Of a stretch of DNA of 64,000 nt, positions 57,883-64,000 are shown piece by piece; position 1 is the first letter of the stretch; each line of letters begins with the position of its first letter. Source of the DNA: Streptomyces graminofaciens (GTDB lineage Bacteria; Actinomycetota; Actinomycetes; Streptomycetales; Streptomycetaceae); the NCBI RefSeq assembly GCF_030294945.1, contig NZ_AP018448.1, forward strand, positions 3,100,001 through 3,164,000. The letters run 5' to 3'. The notes under the pieces are model-generated. The model saw nothing but the letters and a program-made list of their open reading frames with translations, was not told where the DNA came from and did no database searches. The position numbers were made by a program, and so were the translations under genes.

Positions 57883-58842
57883 ATGCGTCGTCTGCTCATC
57901 GGTCTCGCGGCCGGCACCCTGTTCGTCGCCGCGACGGCCTGCGGTTCGTCCGGCTCCTCCGGGACGGACAGCGCGTCCGGCACCACCACCCTCAAGATCG
58001 GCGTCATCCCCATCGTCGACGTCGCCCCCATGTATCTGGGCCAGAAGAAGGGCTTCTACAGCGAGCGGGGCCTGAAGCTGGAGCCCACGCTCGCCCAGGG
58101 CGGGGCGGCGATCGTGCCCGGTGTGATCTCCGGGCAGTTCGACTTCGGCTTCAGCAACATGACGTCGCTGCTGGTCGCCCGGTCCAAGAACATGCCGGTC
58201 AAGGCCGTGGTGAACGGGGTCGCGTCCACCGGAAAGGAGGGCGCCGACTTCGCGGAGATCGCCGTGAAGAAGGGCAGCCCCCTGAAATCCGCCAAGGACC
58301 TGGAGGGCAAGAAGGTCGCCGCCAACACGCTGGGCAACATCTGCGACACCTCGGTCAACGAGTCGGTGCGCAAGGCGGGCGGCGACCCGTCGAAGGTGGA
58401 GTACGTGGAGATGCCGTTCGACCAGATGCCGGCCGCGCTGGACAAGGGCCAGGTGGACGCGGCCTGTGTCGTGGAGCCCGCGCTCGCCACCATCAAGTCC
58501 CAGGGCGGCACGGTGCTCGCGTCGAACTTCGTGGACGTCTCACCGGATCTCACCGTCGCCATGTACTTCACCTCGCAGCAGTACGCGCAGAAGAACCCGG
58601 AGCTGGTGAAGAAGTTCCAGGAGGCCACGGCCGAGTCACTGAAGTACGCCGACAGCCATCCGGACGAGGTCCGCGAGATCATCACCACGTACACCAAGAT
58701 CCCGGACAGCCTGCTGAAGACGCTCGTGCTGCCGCGCTGGCCCGCCGAGCCGGACCGGGCCTCCATCGAACGGCTCGCCGAACTCGGGCAGCAGGACGGT
58801 CTGTTCGAGAAGGCCCCGGACCTGGACAAGCTGCTGCCGTGA
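57883..58842 (+). CDS. ABC importer substrate-binding lipoprotein (SsuA/NMT1-like)
   Basis: A 319-residue binding protein with a lipoprotein signal (FVAATAC lipobox, Cys near 20). The body is NMT1/SsuA-like: KIGVIPIVDVAPMYLGQKKG, GGAAIVPGVISGQFDFGFSN and KDLEGKKVAANTLGN. This group binds sulfonates, nitrate, taurine, thiamine precursors and aromatic acids. Next to the van genes and an IclR protein, an aromatic acid is a fair guess. AGGGGGAG precedes the ATG. It is coupled to the first permease (GTGA). Confidence 0.85.
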   Translation: MRRLLIGLAAGTLFVAATACGSSGSSGTDSASGTTTLKIGVIPIVDVAPMYLGQKKGFYSERGLKLEPTLAQGGAAIVPGVISGQFDFGFSNMTSLLVARSKNMPVKAVVNGVASTGKEGADFAEIAVKKGSPLKSAKDLEGKKVAANTLGNICDTSVNESVRKAGGDPSKVEYVEMPFDQMPAALDKGQVDAACVVEPALATIKSQGGTVLASNFVDVSPDLTVAMYFTSQQYAQKNPELVKKFQEATAESLKYADSHPDEVREIITTYTKIPDSLLKTLVLPRWPAEPDRASIERLAELGQQDGLFEKAPDLDKLLP

Positions 58843-59612
58843 GGGGTGCGAACACCGCACTGGGCGCGGCCGGGCTCGCGGGCTTCCTCGCGCTGTGGGA
58901 GGCGGTCCCGCGGCTCGGCCTCGTCAAGGACGACTACTTCCCGCCGGTCAGCCGCGTCGCCGGCGCCCTGGCCACGGAACTCGGCGACGAGGCGTTCTGG
59001 ACCGCTCTCGGCGACACCCTCACCGGCTGGGCCGTGGGCCTCGCCATCGCCGTGACGGCCGGAATCCTGGCGGGGGTCGTCATCGCGGTCGTGCCGCATC
59101 TGCGTGCGGCGACGGCCTCCACGATCGAGTTCCTGCGCCCGATCCCCTCGGTCGCCCTGATCCCGCTCGCGGTGCTCCTCTACGGCACCGAACTGCGCTC
59201 GGTGCTGCTGCTGGTGGTGTACGCGTCCTTCTGGCAGATCCTCGTCCAGACGCTGTACGGGGTCCAGGACGTCGACCCGGTCGCCGAGGAGACGGCCCGC
59301 TCCTACGGCCTCGGCCCCTGGGCCAGGGTCCGGCACGTGCTGTGGCCGACCGCCCTGCCGTACGTCATGACGGGCGTCCGGCTGGCCGCCGCCGTGGCCC
59401 TCATCCTGGCCGTGACCGCCGAACTGGTCATCGGCGCACCGGGGTTGGGCCAGCGCATCGCGGTCGCGCAGACCTCGCAGGCGGTGCCGGAGATGTACGC
59501 GCTGGTGGTGGTGACCGGAGTGCTGGGGCTGCTGATCAACGTGGGCGCGCGGACGGTCGAGCGGCGGGCGCTGGCCTGGCACCAGTCGGTGCGCGGGGAG
59601 GTGACGGTGTGA
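58839..59612 (+). CDS. ABC importer permease 1 (SsuC-like)
   Basis: A 257-residue permease with about six transmembrane segments. The EAA-like loop ETARSYGLGPWARVRHV marks contact with the ATPase. It starts at GTG 58839, overlapping the binding-protein stop. It pairs with the second, different permease, so the importer is likely heterodimeric. Confidence 0.85.
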   Translation: MRGANTALGAAGLAGFLALWEAVPRLGLVKDDYFPPVSRVAGALATELGDEAFWTALGDTLTGWAVGLAIAVTAGILAGVVIAVVPHLRAATASTIEFLRPIPSVALIPLAVLLYGTELRSVLLLVVYASFWQILVQTLYGVQDVDPVAEETARSYGLGPWARVRHVLWPTALPYVMTGVRLAAAVALILAVTAELVIGAPGLGQRIAVAQTSQAVPEMYALVVVTGVLGLLINVGARTVERRALAWHQSVRGEVTV

Positions 59613-60385
59613 GACTCGCGCTGCTCCGGCTGCTGTTCGTCGTCGCGCTGCCCCTGGTCCTGGTCACCGTCTGGTGGCTCGCGTCGGACGACAGCACGGA
59701 CGTGTACTGGCCGCCCCTGCGCACGATCCTGACCACCTTCCCGGACGTGTGGACCGGCGAGCGGCTGCGCGCCGACGTGGTGCCCAGCCTGCTGCGCCTG
59801 CTGGCCGGTTACACGGCGGCGGCCGTGGTGGGCGTGGCCCTCGGCACGGTCATCGGCTCCTACCGCCGGGTCCGGGCGGTGTGCGAGCCGGTGCTGGAGT
59901 TCCTGCGGGCGGTGCCGCCACCGGTGCTGGTCCCGGTCATCACGCTGTTCGCGGGCATCGGCGACACGATGAAGATCGCCGTGATCGCGAGCGGCTGCGT
60001 CTGGCCGATCCTCCTCAACACGGTCGAGGGCGTACGGGCGGTGGACCCGGTCATGGCCGAGACGGCCCGCTCCTACGGCATCACGGGCGTGGCAAGGCTC
60101 CGCGAGGTCGTCCTGTGCTCCGCCGGCCCGCAGATCTTCGCGGGACTGCGCCAGGCGCTGTCCGTCGGCATCATCCTGATGGTCATCAGCGAGATGTTCG
60201 CGGCCAGCAACGGCCTGGGCTACACGATCGTCCAGTTCCAGCGCCGTTTCGCCGTCCCCGAGATGTGGACGGGCATCCTCGTCCTCGGTCTGCTGGGCTT
60301 CGCGCTGTCCGTCGTCTTCCGCGTGGTCGAGCGGCGCGTCCTCGCCTGGTACCACGGTCTGCGCGCGTCCTCCAGGCGGTCCTAG
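59609..60385 (+). CDS. ABC importer permease 2 (SsuC-like)
   Basis: A 258-residue permease of the same family as the first, with a first membrane helix at LLRLLFVVALPLVLVTVWW and the loop ETARSYGITGVARLREV. GTG 59609 overlaps the previous stop by four bases. Only part of the sequence resembles permease 1, so they are diverged partners, not a recent duplication. Confidence 0.85.
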   Translation: MRLALLRLLFVVALPLVLVTVWWLASDDSTDVYWPPLRTILTTFPDVWTGERLRADVVPSLLRLLAGYTAAAVVGVALGTVIGSYRRVRAVCEPVLEFLRAVPPPVLVPVITLFAGIGDTMKIAVIASGCVWPILLNTVEGVRAVDPVMAETARSYGITGVARLREVVLCSAGPQIFAGLRQALSVGIILMVISEMFAASNGLGYTIVQFQRRFAVPEMWTGILVLGLLGFALSVVFRVVERRVLAWYHGLRASSRRS

Positions 60386-60409
60386 GTGAACCTCGAGAAA
60401 GGACGGTCG

Positions 60410-61201
60410 ATGCTCGACGTACGGGGCCTGAGGAAGGTCTACGAAGGTTCCGGGCGGCGCGTCGAGGCCGTACGGGACCTCACCTTCACCGTCGACGCGG
60501 GCGAACTCGTCTGTCTGGTCGGCCCCTCGGGCTGCGGCAAGACCACCCTGTTGAAATGCGTGGCCGGGCTCCTGGACCCCACCTCCGGCGAGATCCTCCT
60601 CGGGGGACGACCCGTGAGCGGGCCGCCGCCGGGCATGGCGGTCGTCTTCCAGGAGTACGGGCGCAGCCTGTTCCCCTGGATGCGGGTGGCCCAGAACGTC
60701 GAACTCCCGCTGAAGCAGAAGCGGTTGGGCCGGGACCGGCGGCGCGAGCTGGTCGCCGACGCGCTGGCCTCGGTCGGCCTCGCCGACGCGGCGGGGGCGT
60801 ACCCCTGGCAGCTGTCCGGCGGTATGCAGCAGCGGGCGGCCATCGCCCGGGCGCTGGCGTACGAGCCCGAAGTGCTCCTGATGGACGAGCCGTTCGCGGC
60901 GGTCGACGCCCAGACCCGCGCCGAGCTGGAGGACCTCGTGCGGGGCCTCTGGCGGGAGCGGGGCATCACCGTCCTCTTCGTCACCCACGACATCGACGAG
61001 GCGGTCTATCTCGGCGAGCGCGTCCTGATCCTCTCCGCGTCCCCCACGGTCGTCCAGGAACAGCTCAAGATCGACCTGCCGACCGAGCGCGACCAGCTGC
61101 ACACGCGTGTCGCACCGCGGTTCGCGGAGCTGCGGACCCATGTGTACGAGCAGATCCAGGCGGCGAAACGGGGTGGGCCGGTGGACAAGCGGGACCTGTG
61201 A
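60410..61201 (+). CDS. ABC importer ATPase (SsuB-like)
   Basis: A 263-residue ATPase: Walker A GPSGCGKTT near 42, Q-loop VVFQEYGRSLFPW, signature LSGGMQQR near 140, Walker B VLLMDEPFAAVD and the switch His in VTHD. It powers the importer. ATG 60410 is chosen over GTG 60386 because AAAGGA lies 6 bases before it. A strong hairpin follows. Confidence 0.88.
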   Translation: MLDVRGLRKVYEGSGRRVEAVRDLTFTVDAGELVCLVGPSGCGKTTLLKCVAGLLDPTSGEILLGGRPVSGPPPGMAVVFQEYGRSLFPWMRVAQNVELPLKQKRLGRDRRRELVADALASVGLADAAGAYPWQLSGGMQQRAAIARALAYEPEVLLMDEPFAAVDAQTRAELEDLVRGLWRERGITVLFVTHDIDEAVYLGERVLILSASPTVVQEQLKIDLPTERDQLHTRVAPRFAELRTHVYEQIQAAKRGGPVDKRDL

Positions 61202-61224
61202 GACGCCGCCTCGGGCATTGTCCC

Positions 61225-61261
61225 CCGGCGCCGTCGGCGACCTGAACGCCGGCGGCGCCGG
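61225..61261. terminator. Bidirectional terminator after the importer operon
   Basis: A 15-bp stem with one mismatch: left arm CCGGCGCCGTCGGCG (61225-61239), a 7-base loop ACCTGAA, right arm 61247-61261. It lies between the convergent ATPase and MmyB-like genes. Runs of C and G on the outside can extend the stem. Confidence 0.78.
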
Positions 61262-61273
61262 AGGGGGCGCTCC

Positions 61274-61957
61274 TCATCTGTCGGACGAGGGCACCACGCT
61301 GAGGTGGTTCGCGGTGGTGCGCCGGGCGCGGCGGGCTCTGCGGGGGCTGTCGGAGGTGCGGCGGGCCTCGCGCAGGACCAGTGTCATACGGGAGTAGCCC
61401 ATGTCCCGGAGGGTCTCGGGGGTCTCACCGACGATCCGGCAGTCGATCCGGCCCCAGCGAGGGTCGGGGTGGAACAGTGGGCGTACGGCGCCGTCGTGCT
61501 GGACGGCGGTCGCGCCGACCGTGCGGATCCAGTGCGGCAGGCCCTGCCGGTAGGCGGCCTCCATGATGGGGTCCTGGGCGATGTCCCGGCGGATGGACAG
61601 CAGTTCACGGTCCTGGCCGTGCCGCTCCACGGCGGCGGCGAAGTGGGCCAGCATCGGCAGGCACCAGCTCGACTCGTGCTCGCCGAGGACGGTGGCGGCG
61701 TCGGGGTGGAAGAGCACGAAGCGCAGGAAGTTGTCGCCCGGCATGGCCGTCGGATGCTGGCTCACGGTGTGGAAGAGCGCCCCGAAGGCGGAGTTGGCGA
61801 GGACGACGTCCCAGCGGTGGTCGAGGACGACGGACGGGTAGGGAACGGACTCCAGCAGCGCGGCGTAGTCCTGGAGATACGCCTGGGCTTCCTGGGATTC
61901 GAGAGTGTCGGGGACGGGCCGCGGTGCCGACCACTGCCCTCCTGCCTGATACGCCAT
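61274..61957 (-). CDS. MmyB-like sensor domain protein without HTH
   Basis: A 227-residue protein that matches the MmyB-type ligand-binding (PAS-like) domain: LLESVPYPSVVLDHRWDVVLANSAF, DNFLRFVLFHP and DMGYSRMTLVL. MmyB-family regulators usually start with an XRE helix-turn-helix, which is missing here. It may act as a stand-alone sensor. It is divergent from the XRE gene at 62232. Confidence 0.75.
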   Translation of the reverse strand: MAYQAGGQWSAPRPVPDTLESQEAQAYLQDYAALLESVPYPSVVLDHRWDVVLANSAFGALFHTVSQHPTAMPGDNFLRFVLFHPDAATVLGEHESSWCLPMLAHFAAAVERHGQDRELLSIRRDIAQDPIMEAAYRQGLPHWIRTVGATAVQHDGAVRPLFHPDPRWGRIDCRIVGETPETLRDMGYSRMTLVLREARRTSDSPRRARRARRTTANHLSVVPSSDR

Positions 61958-62067
61958 CGGGAGGTCACCCCTCTTGCCTATGCGGCCTTCACGCGGCTCC
62001 TTGATCCTGCTGCCCGCGACTCAGTCGTGTCAACTATCGTGGCATTCGGCGACGGTCGACGGCTGAA

Positions 62068-62089
62068 TCTCGCCACAGTTGTGGCGAGA
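62068..62089. promoter_or_regulatory. 22-bp dyad in the divergent promoter region
   Basis: Perfect 10-base arms TCTCGCCACA (62068-62077) and TGTGGCGAGA (62080-62089) flank two bases. It lies between the divergent MmyB-like and XRE genes and is a good operator candidate for the XRE protein or another regulator. Confidence 0.6.
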
Positions 62090-62231
62090 CCTGGCTGAGA
62101 CTTCACCCGAGCGGCTAGTCTCCCCGCAGTTCACGGTGTACTTGCCGGGAACGAGGTCTCGCGACAGGCTTGGCTCCACGGATTGCGCGGCACCACGAAA
62201 TTGGCCTGAGAGAGACGTAGGAGATCTGTCG

Positions 62232-62888
62232 GTGACGGATGGCTTCGAGGTTCCGGACGCCGCGGCGACGGTTCTGCTGCCGGCCGTCGTGGCCCGCGTC
62301 ACCGCGCTGGCCGACAAGCTGGGCGTGGCGCACGCGGAAGTCTTCGACGTGCGGCGGCTGTCGGTGGCGTCCGGGGTGCCGGACGCGGTGGTGAAGGCGC
62401 TGCTGAGCGGCCAGAGCGCCGGCGAGCCGGACGTCCAGGCCCGGTTCCTGCAGCGACTGCAGCTGCTGCGGCGCACCCGGCTCAAGCCGGGCGGGCGCAA
62501 GTACACCCAGCAGGAGATCGCCGACGGCGCGGGCATGTCGCGCCAGCAGGCGGGGGCCCTGATCAACGGCGACCGGCGCCCCACGATGGAACATTGCGAC
62601 GCGATCCAACGATTCTTCAGAGTGCACGCCGGTTTCCTCACCGCGGAGGATCCCGAGGCACTCGCCAGTGCCCTGATGCGCACCGAGCAGGAGCTCCTCC
62701 AGAAGCTCGCCGACCGTGACCGGGCGGCGGCACAGGCCGCCGACGACCCGCTGCAGCGGCTGCTGCAGAACCACGGGGTGCGCTCCATCGCCTGGCGGGC
62801 AGCCCAGTTGCCCACCGACCAGCACCGCGACAAGGTGGCGGAGTGGCTGGACATGCTCCTGGAGAGCGTCAAGCGGCCCGAGTCCTGA
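62232..62888 (+). CDS. XRE family transcriptional regulator
   Basis: A 218-residue protein with an XRE helix-turn-helix (YTQQEIADGAGMSRQQAGALINGDRRPT at about 90-120) after an N-terminal helical region, and a C-terminal helical tail (EEWLDMLL-like). GTG 62232 has GTAGGAG 8 bases before it. In many Streptomyces genomes such a gene precedes an HExxH protein and an MAB_1171c-type membrane protein, as here. Confidence 0.8.
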   Translation: MTDGFEVPDAAATVLLPAVVARVTALADKLGVAHAEVFDVRRLSVASGVPDAVVKALLSGQSAGEPDVQARFLQRLQLLRRTRLKPGGRKYTQQEIADGAGMSRQQAGALINGDRRPTMEHCDAIQRFFRVHAGFLTAEDPEALASALMRTEQELLQKLADRDRAAAQAADDPLQRLLQNHGVRSIAWRAAQLPTDQHRDKVAEWLDMLLESVKRPES

Positions 62889-62901
62889 CCGGGGGAGAAC
62901 T

Positions 62902-63450
62902 GTGGGCATCGGTAAGGAAATGCGCCGTCTGTGCGGCGAGTTGGTCGGCGAGCTCACGCTCCCGGCGCCGGCGGACCCCGCCGACCTGTACGGGGCTCTG
63001 TGTGACGCGATGAGCAGACGCCGGGGCCGGCCCGTGCGCTACCGCACGGCCTCGTTCCCGCACGGCACGGCCAGCGGGCTGTGGCTGGACATGGCCGAGC
63101 ACGACCTCGTCGTCATCGAGGAACGCACGGCCCCCGACCACCAGTTGGTGATCCTGGGCCATGAGCTGTGGCACATGCACGCCGGGCACTGCGGCCACGA
63201 CGTGGAGGGCGCCGCCGTCGCCGCGCGCTTATTGCACGCGGAGGCGGATCTACGCGCGACAGTCCTGAAGGTCGCCGCCCGTACCCGCTTCGACCTGGCG
63301 GACGAGCAGGACGCGGAGAGCTTCGGGCTGCTGCTGGCGAGCAAGTGCCGTACGTGGCTCGCCGGTTCGGCGCTGCGCGGCCCGGTGCGCCGCGACCACC
63401 TGGCCGGCCGGATCGGGGCCTCCCTGGGCTACCGCGGTCCGCAGGGCTGA
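62902..63450 (+). CDS. ImmA/IrrE-like HExxH protein (toxin-like family)
   Basis: A 182-residue protein with the zinc-peptidase motif HELWHMHAGHC (about residue 92). It is of the kind often annotated as a toxin-antitoxin toxin-component protein, found between an XRE regulator and a membrane protein. It carries a TTA codon (63229-63231), so translation may depend on the bldA tRNA. GTG 62902 has a GGGGGAG site. A role as a protease acting on the XRE partner is inferred from the ImmA/ImmR pair. Confidence 0.75.
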   Translation: MGIGKEMRRLCGELVGELTLPAPADPADLYGALCDAMSRRRGRPVRYRTASFPHGTASGLWLDMAEHDLVVIEERTAPDHQLVILGHELWHMHAGHCGHDVEGAAVAARLLHAEADLRATVLKVAARTRFDLADEQDAESFGLLLASKCRTWLAGSALRGPVRRDHLAGRIGASLGYRGPQG

Positions 63451-63469
63451 GACTCCGAGACGCTGACAC

Positions 63470-64000
63470 ATGGACGGGCCCAGCTACTACCTCCCTGCCC
63501 TCGCGATGGCCGTCGCCCTGGCGCTCAAGACCCCGGAACTGCTGCGCAACTGGCGGGATCCGCTGCTGAGGTCGGTGTGCGCGCTGCTGACGACGGGGTC
63601 CCTGGTGTTCTGCTTCGCCGCCCCGCCGACGAGCGGCTGGCTGAACCGTCTCATCGGTGTCGCCAACATCTCGGCACCCCTGGTCTACTGCCTGCTGAGC
63701 GCCTTCAGCTGCTCGTGCATGGTCCTGATCACCAACTGGCGGGGCGGCCCGCCCGAGGTGACACGGCGGCTGTCACGCCGCTGGATCACCGGGTACGGTT
63801 CGATGTGCGCGGCCATCGTGACGCTGTTCGCGCTCGGGGACGCTCCCTCGGAGCGGCTGCAGGACTTCGACACGTACTACGCGAACACGCCGTTCCTGCG
63901 CGAGATGATCGTGCTCTATCTCGTCGGGTTCACCGTCGCGGGCGTCGCGATGAACGCCATGTGCTGGCGCTGGGCGCTCCAGGTGCACGGCTGGCTGCGC
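63470..64000 (+). CDS. MAB_1171c-like multi-pass membrane protein (cut by window edge)
   Basis: At least 177 residues, running off the right edge. It begins MDGPSYYLPALAMAVALAL and has at least four to five hydrophobic segments with a short loop containing RRWITGYG. The order XRE, HExxH protein, membrane protein matches the conserved actinomycete trio with MAB_1171c-type proteins. Function unknown. Confidence 0.75.
   Translation, partial: MDGPSYYLPALAMAVALALKTPELLRNWRDPLLRSVCALLTTGSLVFCFAAPPTSGWLNRLIGVANISAPLVYCLLSAFSCSCMVLITNWRGGPPEVTRRLSRRWITGYGSMCAAIVTLFALGDAPSERLQDFDTYYANTPFLREMIVLYLVGFTVAGVAMNAMCWRWALQVHGWLR

Overview
The window is high-GC actinomycete DNA, almost certainly Streptomyces. 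The signs are strong G/C bias at third codon positions, frequent GTG starts, ATGA/GTGA stop-start overlaps, rare TTA codons, a PAS-LuxR regulator, and an XRE regulator / HExxH protein / membrane protein trio at the right edge. The left flank (0.5-7.9 kb) is a glycoside-utilisation locus: GH1 glucosidase, GH2 glucuronidase-like enzyme, two SDRs and an MFS sugar carrier. It is followed by a 45-codon remnant that looks like the start of an alpha-L-rhamnosidase, and by a TetR regulator with a clear dyad in front of it.

The centre (8.1-45.5 kb) is one biosynthetic gene cluster. Its left part has the layout of coronafacic acid (phytotoxin) clusters: a ThiF-nitroreductase fusion and a PAS-LuxR regulator on the minus strand, then in the opposite direction ACP, hotdog protein, ketosynthase, half-length KS-like protein and acyl ligase (cfa1-cfa5), two modular PKSs (cfa6: AT-ACP-KS-AT-DH-ER-KR-ACP; cfa7: KS-AT-DH-ER-KR-ACP-TE), an acyl ligase (cfl-like), an F420/LLM oxidoreductase and a CYP107-like P450. 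There is no crotonyl-CoA reductase/carboxylase (cfa8), and the Cfa6 extender AT carries YASH, so methylmalonyl rather than ethylmalonyl extension is inferred.

Downstream, on the same strand and partly translationally coupled, are genes not expected in a coronafacoyl cluster: SRPBCC protein, class III aminotransferase, fatty-acyl/thioester-reductase-like protein, small membrane protein, MprF-like aminoacyl-tRNA transferase, diiron ferritin-like protein, alpha/beta hydrolase, acyl-CoA-dehydrogenase-fold N-hydroxylase candidate, second SRPBCC, MFS exporter and flavin reductase. The transferase, diiron protein, N-hydroxylase and flavin reductase correspond to the VlmA/VlmB/VlmH/VlmR set of valanimycin azoxy biosynthesis. 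My hypothesis is a hybrid pathway in which a coronafacate-like acid is reduced and aminated, and the amine becomes an azoxy (N-N bonded) product. This is the candidate undescribed system. A likely PAS-LuxR operator lies at 11801-11816, and two TTA codons in cfa3 suggest bldA control.

To the right (45.6-50.1 kb) is an aspartate module: aspA (frameshifted), a dicarboxylate/amino-acid carrier, an Asp/Glu racemase and a GntR regulator, with a shared candidate operator. From 50.3 to 54.5 kb is a gene graveyard: broken TetR, PntA, SDR, PhyH-like, xanthine-dehydrogenase-like, DUF5519-like and VOC fragments, a 34-bp tandem duplication, and one HxlR-type gene. From 54.6 to 61.2 kb are vanillate O-demethylase genes (vanA, a 56-aa protein, vanB), an IclR regulator and a four-gene ABC importer. 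The window ends with an MmyB-like protein, an XRE regulator, an HExxH protein and a membrane protein cut by the window edge.
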